From an uncultured beta proteobacterium (GTDB lineage: Bacteria > Pseudomonadota > Gammaproteobacteria > Burkholderiales > Burkholderiaceae_C): a DNA stretch of 64,000 nt. The notes beneath the pieces were generated by a model that was not told where the DNA came from, did no database searches, and saw nothing but the letters and a program-made list of their open reading frames with translations. The stretch covers positions 1 to 64,000 of the forward strand of contig CAIXNB010000024.1 in the NCBI GenBank assembly GCA_903920695.1. The letters run 5' to 3'. The translations under genes were made by a program, and so were the position numbers. This document shows positions 1 through 9,295 of the stretch, piece after piece (positions within the stretch are counted from its first letter, which is position 1; each line of letters begins with the position of its first letter).

Positions 1-172
1 CAGACCCATAAGTTGAGAAACGAATGGGGCTTTCATATTTGTAGGTTGCATCCACTTACCTCACCAACTTGAGAAAACGGTAGATTCGGCCGTCAGACTT
101 CGAAGGGGTGCCGGCAACCCGCTCAGCACAACGGAAGCTGGTGCAAAACTGGGAGCTTAGGAAAGGCAAAGA

Positions 173-400
173 ATGACTGTTCTCAAGATGCTTTATGGTC
201 CCCCCGGAACCGGGAAGACGTGGCTTGCTGCGCGAGAGGCGGTTCGAACTGTCGAGCCAGTGGCCTACGCGAGCGCTATAGCGTCTACATTTCCGGATGC
301 GAACCTTCAGTTACTTCATCAATCGCTTGTCAATGAAGGGCAAATTTTATGGGTAACGTGCCACGCAAATTACTCATACGAGGACTTTGTCGAGGGATAG
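173..400 (+). pseudogene. McrB-like AAA+ restriction ATPase N-terminal fragment (truncated)
   Basis: Walker A LYGPPGTGKTW and WVTCHANYSYEDFVEG; the reading stops at TAG inside the conserved SYEDFVEGxRP motif, and the next codons are CGC CCA AAA (RPK) followed by TAA. Confidence 0.6.
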
Positions 401-538
401 CGCCCAAAATAAGCATGCCAAAGCAGGCGTCGCAGAAATTTAAGAAAGGGAGATCGAAGTGAGGAACAATACGGGCATAGAAGATCGGAACATTGAGCCA
501 ACCGAACTTACGGACAAGTCGAGCTTGGTCTTTCGCTT

Positions 539-2041
539 ATGCTTGCCACAACAGAGACAAAGATGCCCCTCAACAACCTAGTCAAGCGTTTCGTTGCGCG
601 TGCCGAAGATCGCAGTGTAGAAGATCACTACTTTCGGATAGGCCTCGCAGCGGCAATGATTGCCAATATTGTGTTCGCCGGGTTGCGATTTGCAAATGAA
701 CAAATTGGGGGCAAGGCAACTGGCTACTGGATCAATGTTGTTGGTGCGCTAGGACTCGCATTGTTGACAGTGGTGTACTGGCGAGATCGTCGCCAATTCC
801 ATCTCGTTTTGCAGCTTGGTCTTGCGCTCTGCGCGTTTTGTCTCGTTCTGCCTTTGCGCTACGGCATGGATTCTTCACCGTGGTGGCTTTCCATTTTGCC
901 GCTGGCCGCTACCCTGCTTATTGGCGCGCGCGCCGGACTGAGTTGGGCGGTGATCTGCATTGCGTTGAACATAGGCGCGCAATGGCTGGCACCAAGGTTC
1001 ATTTTCCCTGACGCTGCCGGCGAGGCGTGGACGGAAGCAGCCGCCAGTCGTGTGATGTTGGTCGTGTTGCTGTTCGGTATCGCCTTGCGGTTTCGCATTG
1101 TGGTGACCCAACTCGCCAGGCTGGATGCGCTGACCCAAGTGCCAAACCGACTGGCCGCCAATGAGCGGCTTCGCGCGGAGTTCTTGAGCATGAAGCGATC
1201 CAAGAACGTTTATTCAATGCTGATGATGGATATAGATTCCTTCAAGCGCGTCAATGACACCTATGGCCATAAGATTGGTGATCAAGTATTGCAGCGGGTT
1301 GCAACGACCGTGCAGGCGACTTTGCGTGAGAGTGACTTCTGCGCCCGTTTTGGCGGTGAAGAATTCCTGGTCTTGCTACCCGCCACCGGCAAGCCTGCTG
1401 CGTACCATGTGGCCGAGAAACTTCGGCAAGCGGTCCAAGCGTCGCCAGACCCGATTGCGGGTCGCATCACGGTGAGCATTGGGCTGGCGCTGGCCAATCC
1501 TGAACAAACTGACGAAGACATTGCGGTGCGTGAAGCGGATGAGGCCCTGTATCGTGCCAAGAGCGCCGGTCGCAATCAGGTTCAGGTTGCGTCGACACTC
1601 GTTGCAGAGGTCAAGAAGGGTGCTACAGCCCCTCCCGACTTGGTGCAACTGGTCTGGCGCTCGGCCTACGAATGCGGCAACCCAAGCCTCGACGCACAGC
1701 ATCGGGAACTTTTCCACGGTGCAAATCAACTCCTGAGCGCGGTACTCAATGGACTTTCCTCACAGGACGTGACGGCCATGGTAGATGGTTTTGTTGCCGA
1801 AGTGGTCCGACACTTCCACGACGAGGAAGCCATCATTACCAAGGCTGGTTACCCTGCTGCGGCACAGCATGCCGATCAGCATCGCGCTCTGGTCGAGAAA
1901 GCCGCCGAGTTGGCCACGCGCTTTCGCGACGGAACGCTGTCGGTGGGCGAACTGTTCAATTTCTTGGCACAAGACGTGGTGTCGCGACATATGCTGACAG
2001 TTGATCGTGAGTACTTTTCGTATCTCAAGCCAAGTAAATGA
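539..2041 (+). CDS. Membrane diguanylate cyclase (GGDEF) with C-terminal hemerythrin domain
   Basis: Hydrophobic N-terminus; RFGGEEF active site with upstream RESD I-site; C-terminal hemerythrin signature (LDAQHRELF, HFHDEE, HADQHRALV, HMLTVDREYFSYL). Start could also be ATG at 566. Confidence 0.88.
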   Translation: MLATTETKMPLNNLVKRFVARAEDRSVEDHYFRIGLAAAMIANIVFAGLRFANEQIGGKATGYWINVVGALGLALLTVVYWRDRRQFHLVLQLGLALCAFCLVLPLRYGMDSSPWWLSILPLAATLLIGARAGLSWAVICIALNIGAQWLAPRFIFPDAAGEAWTEAAASRVMLVVLLFGIALRFRIVVTQLARLDALTQVPNRLAANERLRAEFLSMKRSKNVYSMLMMDIDSFKRVNDTYGHKIGDQVLQRVATTVQATLRESDFCARFGGEEFLVLLPATGKPAAYHVAEKLRQAVQASPDPIAGRITVSIGLALANPEQTDEDIAVREADEALYRAKSAGRNQVQVASTLVAEVKKGATAPPDLVQLVWRSAYECGNPSLDAQHRELFHGANQLLSAVLNGLSSQDVTAMVDGFVAEVVRHFHDEEAIITKAGYPAAAQHADQHRALVEKAAELATRFRDGTLSVGELFNFLAQDVVSRHMLTVDREYFSYLKPSK

Positions 2042-2275
2042 CCTGTTTCTGGCATGGCGCCTGGCCCATAATGGCAACAGATTTGTGCGGCAGCTGGCCT
2101 TGCATCAAGCGCTGGCACTACGTTGTTCGGATTTTCGCAATTGCTTTGAGAACCTGCAGACCTTGTGCGCTTCGTGCAACGCCACGGTTCTGATCTTCCC
2201 ACGCTGAATACGAAGTCCTTCGCCTGCAACAGGGCGAATCTTCCTGCCAACCGATAATCTACGGTGGAGAACCCG

Positions 2276-4612
2276 ATGAAGTACAAACTGACGCACGAAG
2301 AGATGATTTTTCGCGACGAAGTGCGCGAATTCCTCGCCGCTGAACTGCCCGAAGATATTCGCGCCTGCGGTCGCCGCACCTCCGGCATATTCTCAGACTA
2401 CCCCGAAGGGGTGCGTTGGTTGCGCATTCTGGCCAAGCGCGGCTGGGGCGCGCCGCATTGGCCGGTCGAGTGGGGCGGTTGCGCATGGAGCGCCCGCCAA
2501 CACGACATCTTTGCCAGTGAACTGGCCGCCGCCGATGCCCCTGCACTCTCGCCCCTGGGCCTGAGCATGGCGGCGCCCGTGCTCCTGGCCTTCGGCACGC
2601 CAGAACAAAAACAACGCTGGTTGTCTGGAATCCGCACCGGCAGTGACTACTGGTGCCAGGGCTACAGCGAACCGGGCTCTGGCTCGGATCTGGCCTCGCT
2701 GCAATGCCGTGCGCGACGCGATGGCGAGCACTGGATCATCAACGGCACCAAGATCTGGACTACCCATGCGCACTGGGCCAACCACATGTTCTGTTTGGTG
2801 CGCACCGACAGCAACGCCAAGGCACAGCAAGGCATCAGTTTCCTGATGTTCAGTCTTTCGAACCCAGGCATCACGATCCGGCCGATCATCAGCATCTCGG
2901 GCGACCACGAGTTAAACCAGGTGTTTTTCGACGACGCCCGCGTGCCAGCCGACGCCCTCGTGGGCGAAGAAAATCGCGGCTGGGCCATCGCCAAGTACCT
3001 GCTGGAACACGAGCGCGGTGGCGCTGGCGCACCGATGCTGCGCGCGCGTCTGGCACGACTGCACAGCGCACTCGATGAGGCCTTTGCGCAGCGCGCAACG
3101 GACGACGTGGAACGTGCCGACAACTTGCTCACCCTGGCCGATGCCGAGTGTCGTATTGATGCGCTGCATGCCTGGGAGCAGCAGGTGCTGAGCGCGCGCA
3201 TCGGTGACGCAACGAAGCCGCGTTGGATGCCCGTTGCACCGTCCATGGGCAAGACCCTCGTCACGGAACTCAAGCAGTACCTGACCGAACTGGGCATGAA
3301 CATCGCCGGCCAGCATGGTGCCACCGCGCTCGCCATCGAGCAGGCTAGCGCACATGCCTTGCCGATTCCTGAGGCCGCCGTATTCGCCACACGTGCCTAC
3401 CTGAACGACCGCGCGGCCTCCATCTATGGCGGGACCAACGAAGTACAACGCAACCTGATCGCACGTCACTTGATCGGCGCCGAGGTCAAGGATGCTCCCT
3501 TTGAGTTGAGCGAAACCCAGGCACTGCTGAGCGCCAGTCTGCAGCACTGGTTGGCCGACAACGCGCGCTTCGAACAACACGCCCAATGGCTGGAGACGCC
3601 GAGCGCGATGGCCCCGGCATGGCAAGGCCTGGCCGTGGAACTGGGCTTACTCGGTGCCGCGCTGCCCGAAGACCTTGGTGGTACCGGTGGCGGCATGGCA
3701 GAGCAGATTCTGATCTGCCAGGCGCTGGGCCAGGCTCTCATGCCCGCGCCCTACATCACGACCGCCGTGACCGGTGCGAGCTTGCTGCAAGCCTTGGAAG
3801 ACCCAGCGGCCAGGCCACTTCTGCAGGGCGTGGCCGATGGGCAGGTTCGACTCGCGGTCGCGGCGCTGGAGCCGGGGGGTCGCACCGACTTGTCCGCTGT
3901 GCAAAGCCAATTGCTCGGCCAAGGTGCCCACCTGCGGCTGACGGGTCGCAAGGTGCTGGTGCGGGGCGCACCCTGGGCCACGCATTGGCTGGTCAGCGCG
4001 CGCGACGAGACCGGGGTCTTGCGCATTGCGCTGATTGACCCTGCAGCGCCCGGCATCCTGGCGCGCGAGTTACGCCTGGCGGACGGCGCCTGGGCGTCCG
4101 AGCTTGCCTTTGACCAAGTGCCGGTGCTGGCTTTGATTGGCAGCGGCGATGCCCTGGCGGCGCTGGAAAAAGCCTTCGACATGGCGATGCTGGCCAGCGG
4201 GGCCGAGGCCGTCGGGGTCATGCAGCGCGTGCTGCATGACACGCTGGAGTACGTGCGTCAGCGCAAGCAATTTGGCCAGCCACTGGCCGCCTTTCAAGTG
4301 CTGCAGCACCGGCTCGCCAACATGTACATGGATCTCGTATTGGCCACTGCGGCGGTCGGCGCTTGTGCTGACATTGCAGACGACAGAGCGACCGAGCGCG
4401 CACGCCGCAGCGCGTCGGCCCACGTCGCCGTGCTGCGCGCGGCGCGCTCCGTCGGGCAGGGCGCCGTGCAACTGCATGGCGGCATGGGCATGACAGAAGA
4501 ATTCGCGATGGGTCACGGCTTCAAGCGTCTGACCGTCATTGAGCAACAATTTGGTGGCCTCACGCACCACCTCAGGCGCATCGCAACTCAACTTACCAAG
4601 GACCTGAAATGA
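2276..4612 (+). CDS. Tandem (two-domain) fused acyl-CoA dehydrogenase
   Basis: Two successive ACAD modules; YGGTNEVQRNLIARHLIG closes the first and LHGGMGMTEEFAMGHGFKRL is in the second; GGAG ribosome-binding site precedes ATG 2276. Confidence 0.85.
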   Translation: MKYKLTHEEMIFRDEVREFLAAELPEDIRACGRRTSGIFSDYPEGVRWLRILAKRGWGAPHWPVEWGGCAWSARQHDIFASELAAADAPALSPLGLSMAAPVLLAFGTPEQKQRWLSGIRTGSDYWCQGYSEPGSGSDLASLQCRARRDGEHWIINGTKIWTTHAHWANHMFCLVRTDSNAKAQQGISFLMFSLSNPGITIRPIISISGDHELNQVFFDDARVPADALVGEENRGWAIAKYLLEHERGGAGAPMLRARLARLHSALDEAFAQRATDDVERADNLLTLADAECRIDALHAWEQQVLSARIGDATKPRWMPVAPSMGKTLVTELKQYLTELGMNIAGQHGATALAIEQASAHALPIPEAAVFATRAYLNDRAASIYGGTNEVQRNLIARHLIGAEVKDAPFELSETQALLSASLQHWLADNARFEQHAQWLETPSAMAPAWQGLAVELGLLGAALPEDLGGTGGGMAEQILICQALGQALMPAPYITTAVTGASLLQALEDPAARPLLQGVADGQVRLAVAALEPGGRTDLSAVQSQLLGQGAHLRLTGRKVLVRGAPWATHWLVSARDETGVLRIALIDPAAPGILARELRLADGAWASELAFDQVPVLALIGSGDALAALEKAFDMAMLASGAEAVGVMQRVLHDTLEYVRQRKQFGQPLAAFQVLQHRLANMYMDLVLATAAVGACADIADDRATERARRSASAHVAVLRAARSVGQGAVQLHGGMGMTEEFAMGHGFKRLTVIEQQFGGLTHHLRRIATQLTKDLK

Positions 4613-5586
4613 AGACCAAAATTACCGAACTGTTCGGCATCCAGCACCCCATCATCCAGGGCGGCATGCACTTTGTTGGCATGGCCGAACTGGCCGCCGC
4701 CGTGTCAAACGCGGGCGGGCTGGGCCTGATCACCGGCTTGACACAGCGCACGCCGGAGTTGCTGGCCAACGAGATCCGCCGCTGCCGCGAGATGACCGAC
4801 AAACCGTTTGGCGTCAACCTGACCTTTCTGCCGACCGTGAGTTCGCCTGATTACCCCGGCTACATCCGCGCCATCATTGACGGCGGCGTCAAGGCCGTGG
4901 AGACCGCGGGCAACAACCCGCAGAAGTGGATGCCGATGCTGCACGAGGCCGGCATCAAGGTGATTCACAAGTGCACATCGGTGCGCCACGCACTCAAGGC
5001 CGAGGCCATCGGCTGTGATGCGGTCAGCGTCGACGGTTTCGAGTGCGGCGGCCATCCGGGCGAAGATGACGTGCCCAACTTCATCCTGCTGCCGCGTGCC
5101 GCCGAGTCCTTGAAGATTCCCTTCGTCGCCTCCGGCGGCATGGCCGATGGCCGCTCACTGGTGGCGGCGCTGGCGCTGGGCGCCGAGGGCATGAACATGG
5201 GCACGCGCTTCATCGCCACCAAAGAGGCACCGGTGCACGACAACGTCAAGCAGGCCATCGTCGCCGCCAGCGAACTCGATACCCGTCTGGTGATGCGCCC
5301 GCTGCGCAACACCGAGCGCGTGCTGCGCAACGCCGCTACCGATCGCCTGCTGGCCAAGGAGGCTGCGCTGGGGGCGAGCCTCAAGTTCGACGACATCATG
5401 GAAGAGGTGGCCGGCGTCTACCCGCGCATCATGCAGCAGGGCGACATGGAGGCTGGCGTCTGGTCCTGCGGCATGGTGGCCGGGCTGATCCATGACGTCC
5501 CGACTGTCAAGGACCTGATCGACCGCATCATGCTCGAAGCCAAGGGCATCATCCGCCAGCGTCTGCGCGGCATGCTTGATGCCTGA
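4609..5586 (+). CDS. Nitronate monooxygenase / 2-nitropropane dioxygenase family
   Basis: IQHPIIQGGMHFVGMAELAAAVSNAGGLGLITGL, CDAVSVDGFECGGHPGEDD; ATGA overlap with upstream ACAD. Confidence 0.88.
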   Translation: MKTKITELFGIQHPIIQGGMHFVGMAELAAAVSNAGGLGLITGLTQRTPELLANEIRRCREMTDKPFGVNLTFLPTVSSPDYPGYIRAIIDGGVKAVETAGNNPQKWMPMLHEAGIKVIHKCTSVRHALKAEAIGCDAVSVDGFECGGHPGEDDVPNFILLPRAAESLKIPFVASGGMADGRSLVAALALGAEGMNMGTRFIATKEAPVHDNVKQAIVAASELDTRLVMRPLRNTERVLRNAATDRLLAKEAALGASLKFDDIMEEVAGVYPRIMQQGDMEAGVWSCGMVAGLIHDVPTVKDLIDRIMLEAKGIIRQRLRGMLDA

Positions 5587-5647
5587 GCACCGTCTGATCG
5601 GCTTAGCCAAAAGCCTTTGATTTACCGTCAGTCGTGCTTGCAGGAAT

Positions 5648-6130
5648 TCAAGAAGCTGCGGGCCGCACGTAGCCAGAATCAATCCAGGTCCGCGCGCTGT
5701 CAACATTGAGCTTGAAGGCCGGTGAGACCTGAACCCGGGCCAGTTCCTCGGCGAATTCATCCTGCGCACGCAGGGTGGCCGTGGCGCCCTCTTCGTCGGG
5801 CAGGATAGAGAGCTCCACCCGAATGCGGCTGCCCGCCACCATCAGGCTGACGTTCTTGTTGAGTTGGGCATGAAGCTGTTGCTCGGAACGGCGTCTGAAC
5901 TCTTTGGCCGTCTTGACCAGTGTGTTGAAAGCCGCACTGTCGAGTGGTTTGGGATTTTTCTTGTCGCGCCCCATGGTCCACGGCCCGACCAAGACCGGCT
6001 CGGATTCGCCGCTCAGGTACATCGCAACGGCCCAGCCGTCGTCGTCGTCGTTCTTGATGACGCGCGCACTCCACTGTGCGTCACTCCACAGGCGGGCTTG
6101 CTGAATCGGCTCGGGGGTATCGACTGTCAT
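5648..6130 (-). CDS. Hypothetical protein (family not recognised)
   Basis: Intact ORF in an otherwise uncovered interval, non-shadow composition, MTVDTPEPIQQARLW start. Confidence 0.55.
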   Translation of the reverse strand: MTVDTPEPIQQARLWSDAQWSARVIKNDDDDGWAVAMYLSGESEPVLVGPWTMGRDKKNPKPLDSAAFNTLVKTAKEFRRRSEQQLHAQLNKNVSLMVAGSRIRVELSILPDEEGATATLRAQDEFAEELARVQVSPAFKLNVDSARTWIDSGYVRPAAS

Positions 6131-6163
6131 GATGCTGTACCGCAAAGGGTTTGAGCATAGCCC

Positions 6164-6985
6164 TTACAGCCCGAACCGGGGTGGCCGCTTTTCCACGAAG
6201 GCCTTGGCGGCTTCGCCGAAGTCCGCCGTCATCAGGCCCAGCACCTGTGCATGGTTCTCCAGCTCAATCGCGGCATCGAGGCTGGGTGCGTCCAGATTGG
6301 CCCACATCAAGCGCTTGGTGTGCGCCGTCGAATACGCACTGTGCGCCAGAATCTGATGCGCGCAGAGCAGGGCGCGCGCCAGCAAGGCCTCAGGCGCCAC
6401 GACCTCAGCCACCAGGCCAATGCGCGCCGCCTCGTCGGCCAGCACCGGACGCCCCGTCAACATCAGTTCAAAGGCCCGCGACGCACCGATCAGGCGCGGC
6501 AGGTGGTAGCTGATGCCGCACTCGCCGGCCGTGATGCCGATGCGCACGGCACCAACGTGAAAAGAGGCGCTGGTAGAGGCAAACCGGATATCGGCCGCCA
6601 GGCTCAAAGCCATGCCCGCACCCACGGCCACACCGTGCACGGCAGCGATCACCGTGGCGTCGCTGGCGCGCAAACGTTTGATCAGGCCGGCATAGCAGAG
6701 CTGCAATTCATAGGCTTGGCTCACGTTCATGGTCGGCTTGCCGTTCTCGTCGAGCACCGACTTCAGGTCCAGGCCGGCGCAAAAGCCATTGCCCTCACCT
6801 GCCAGCACAATGACGCGTAGCGCCGGGTCGGCCAGCAAGCCGTCGAGTAGCGCGTGAAATTCACGCAACGCTGGCAGGTCCATGGCATTGAGGCACTTGG
6901 GCCGGTTCAGCCGCAGCACGCACAAGCCCGGCTCCGGCCGCTCCAGCAGCAGCGGCGGCTGCGTCGCTTCGATTGGCGCTGTCAT
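6164..6985 (-). CDS. Enoyl-CoA hydratase/isomerase family
   Basis: Crotonase fold motifs: VLAGEGNGFCAGLDLKS, AAVHGVAVGAGMALSLAADIRFAS. Confidence 0.9.
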   Translation of the reverse strand: MTAPIEATQPPLLLERPEPGLCVLRLNRPKCLNAMDLPALREFHALLDGLLADPALRVIVLAGEGNGFCAGLDLKSVLDENGKPTMNVSQAYELQLCYAGLIKRLRASDATVIAAVHGVAVGAGMALSLAADIRFASTSASFHVGAVRIGITAGECGISYHLPRLIGASRAFELMLTGRPVLADEAARIGLVAEVVAPEALLARALLCAHQILAHSAYSTAHTKRLMWANLDAPSLDAAIELENHAQVLGLMTADFGEAAKAFVEKRPPRFGL

Positions 6986-6993
6986 ACGGCGCT

Positions 6994-8241
6994 TTAGTTG
7001 GCGCTGTAATAGGCGGCGGTCGCACCCAGGTTGGCGCGCGCCTTGGCCAGTTCGACCCGCGCCAGCGTGCGCAGGTGAACTTCATCGGGGCCGTCGAAGT
7101 AGCGCATGGCGCGGCCCCAGGACCAGAGAAAGGACAGCGGTGTATCCGGCGTCACGCCCATGGCGCCGAAGACCTGCATCGCACGGTCGACAACACGCGT
7201 CTGCAATTGCGCTGCCACCAGTTTGATGGCCGAAACGTCGATGTGCGCGGCCTTGTTGCCAAAGGTGTCCATGATCCAGGCGGCATGCAGCACGAGCAGG
7301 CGGGCCTGGTCGATCTCGACGCGCGAGTAGCCGATCCAGTCCTGAATATTGGCGTTCTCGCTCAGGTGTTTGCCAAAAGCGCGACGCGTCAGCGCGCGCT
7401 CGCACATCAGCTCAACCGCCAGTTCGCACTGGCCGATCGAGCGCATGCAGTGGTGCACGCGACCCGGCCCGAGGCGCGCCTGCGCCAGCGCAAAGCCGGC
7501 GCCTTCCTGACCGAGCAGGTAGCTCACCGGCACACGCACATTGCTGAAGGTCACTTCGCAATGCCCGTCGGGTGCATGGTGGTGCATGATGGGCACGTTG
7601 CGCACGATCTTGAAACCCGGCGTGTCCAGCGGCACGATCACCATCGAATGTCGGCTGTGGCGCGGCGCCTCCGCGCTCTCATCCGACACGCCCATGACGA
7701 TGGCAAACTTGCAGTTGGGATGGAGGGCGCCGGATGTGAACCACTTGCGGCCGTTGATGAGGTATTCGTCGCCCTCGCGTTTGATGGTGGTCTGGATGTT
7801 GGTGGCGTCGGACGAAGCCACGTCGGGCTCGGTCATGCTAAAGCAGGAACGGATGTCCCCGGCCAGCAAAGGTTTGAGCCAGCGCTCGTGCTGTTCGGGT
7901 GTAGCGAACAGGTGCAGCAACTCCATGTTGCCGGTATCGGGCGCGTTGCAGTTGAAGACTTCCGCAGCCCACGGAATGCGCCCCATGATCTCGGCCAGCG
8001 GCGCGTATTCCATGTTGCTCAGGCGCGTGCCCGGTTCGTCCTCGCGCAGACCCGGCAGAAAGAGGTTCCACAAACCGGCCTCCTTGGCCAGCAGCTTGAG
8101 CGGCTCGATCACGGCCGTCGGATAAACGCCGCTGTCGGCCAGCCGCAACCAGGCCTGGTTTTGCGGCAGCACGTGACGCTCCATGAACTGGCGCAGCGTG
8201 CGCTGCATCTGCAGGTTGTCTTCAGTGTATTGAAAATCCAT
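6994..8241 (-). CDS. Acyl-CoA dehydrogenase (ACAD10/11-like)
   Basis: MDFQYTEDNLQMQRTLRQFMERHV start; CFSMTEPDVASSDATNIQTTIKREGDEYLINGRKWFTSGA; 13 bp from the APH-type kinase gene. Confidence 0.88.
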   Translation of the reverse strand: MDFQYTEDNLQMQRTLRQFMERHVLPQNQAWLRLADSGVYPTAVIEPLKLLAKEAGLWNLFLPGLREDEPGTRLSNMEYAPLAEIMGRIPWAAEVFNCNAPDTGNMELLHLFATPEQHERWLKPLLAGDIRSCFSMTEPDVASSDATNIQTTIKREGDEYLINGRKWFTSGALHPNCKFAIVMGVSDESAEAPRHSRHSMVIVPLDTPGFKIVRNVPIMHHHAPDGHCEVTFSNVRVPVSYLLGQEGAGFALAQARLGPGRVHHCMRSIGQCELAVELMCERALTRRAFGKHLSENANIQDWIGYSRVEIDQARLLVLHAAWIMDTFGNKAAHIDVSAIKLVAAQLQTRVVDRAMQVFGAMGVTPDTPLSFLWSWGRAMRYFDGPDEVHLRTLARVELAKARANLGATAAYYSAN

Positions 8242-8254
8242 GGAGAAGCTCCGG

Positions 8255-9295
8255 TTAAAGAATGGGGATCGGTTTAGTGATGGCTTCAAGCCCGCGCCGG
8301 GCCATGGCGACGCTGAGCGCGCCGACTTCGGCCGCGTTGGCCGCCGCCGCATTGCCGCGCGCCGCACGCGCCGCGATGCCTTCGAAAATCACGGCCCAGC
8401 GCATCAGCGCGAAAGCCCAGTGGAACGGTGTCGCCTGCGTGCTGCGGCCGGCGCAGCGGTAGTAATGCGCGAGGTAGTCGTGCTCCGAGGGAATGCCCAG
8501 CGCTTGTAGGTCCAGGCCGCGAATGCCGCCAAACTCGGCCGGCAGGGTGCGCCAGGGCACGGTGTTGAAAGCCACATCGGCCAGCGGGTGGCCGAGCGTC
8601 GAGAGTTCCCAATCGAGCACGGCCACGACGCGCGGCTCGCTCGGATGGAACATCAGGTTGTTGAGCTTGAAGTCGCCATGCGCGAGCGTCGTTTCGTCAT
8701 CATCGGGCATGTGCGCGCCAAGCCAGGCGATCAGTTCGTCAATGGCCGGGTTCTCCTGCGTCTTGGACAGGGCCCACTGCTGTTGCCAGCGCCGCAACTG
8801 ACGCGGGAAGAACTGCCCGGGCTTGCCGAAGTCGCCTAAGCCGACGCTGCGCCAGTCAACCCGGTGCAACTGCGCCATGGTCTCGGCCATGGCCAGGTAA
8901 ATGGCGCGGCGCTCGGCTGGCGCCATGCCCGGCAAGGCGTTGTCGGCAAAGACCCGCCCCTCGACCCGCTCCATCAGGTAAAACGGCGTGCCGATGACAT
9001 CCGACTCAGCGTGATAGAGCACGGTCGGCGGCACCGGCAGTTCGCTGGCAGCCAAGGCTTTCATGACACGGTACTCGCGGTCCACCGCATGCGCCGAGGG
9101 CAGCACCTCGCCATCGGGCTTCTTGCGCAGCACCATGCGGCGCTTATCGAAATCGACGAAGAAGGTCGGATTCGATTGGCCGCCGCCAATGCGCTGCAGC
9201 CGCATCGCACCCTGCACGCCCGGCAGTTCGCGGCGCAGGAAACTTTCCAGACGCTGCGCATCGAACGCCACCGGCGTCGCTGCTTCTGTCATCAA
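8255..9295 (-). CDS. APH-family phosphotransferase (ACAD10/11 kinase-domain / LvaA-like)
   Basis: [62 protein letters not shown]. Confidence 0.85.
   Translation of the reverse strand: MMTEAATPVAFDAQRLESFLRRELPGVQGAMRLQRIGGGQSNPTFFVDFDKRRMVLRKKPDGEVLPSAHAVDREYRVMKALAASELPVPPTVLYHAESDVIGTPFYLMERVEGRVFADNALPGMAPAERRAIYLAMAETMAQLHRVDWRSVGLGDFGKPGQFFPRQLRRWQQQWALSKTQENPAIDELIAWLGAHMPDDDETTLAHGDFKLNNLMFHPSEPRVVAVLDWELSTLGHPLADVAFNTVPWRTLPAEFGGIRGLDLQALGIPSEHDYLAHYYRCAGRSTQATPFHWAFALMRWAVIFEGIAARAARGNAAAANAAEVGALSVAMARRGLEAITKPIPIL

Noticed and set aside
8160-8180. CACGTG core inside the ACAD gene considered as parS
   Set aside because: Flanks (GCAGCACGTGACGC) do not match TGTTTCACGTGAAACA.
6973-8277. 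434-aa plus-strand ORF opposite the acyl-CoA dehydrogenase
   Set aside because: Shadow ORF in high-GC DNA; His/Arg/Gln-rich with no motifs, while the minus-strand frame encodes a clear ACAD.
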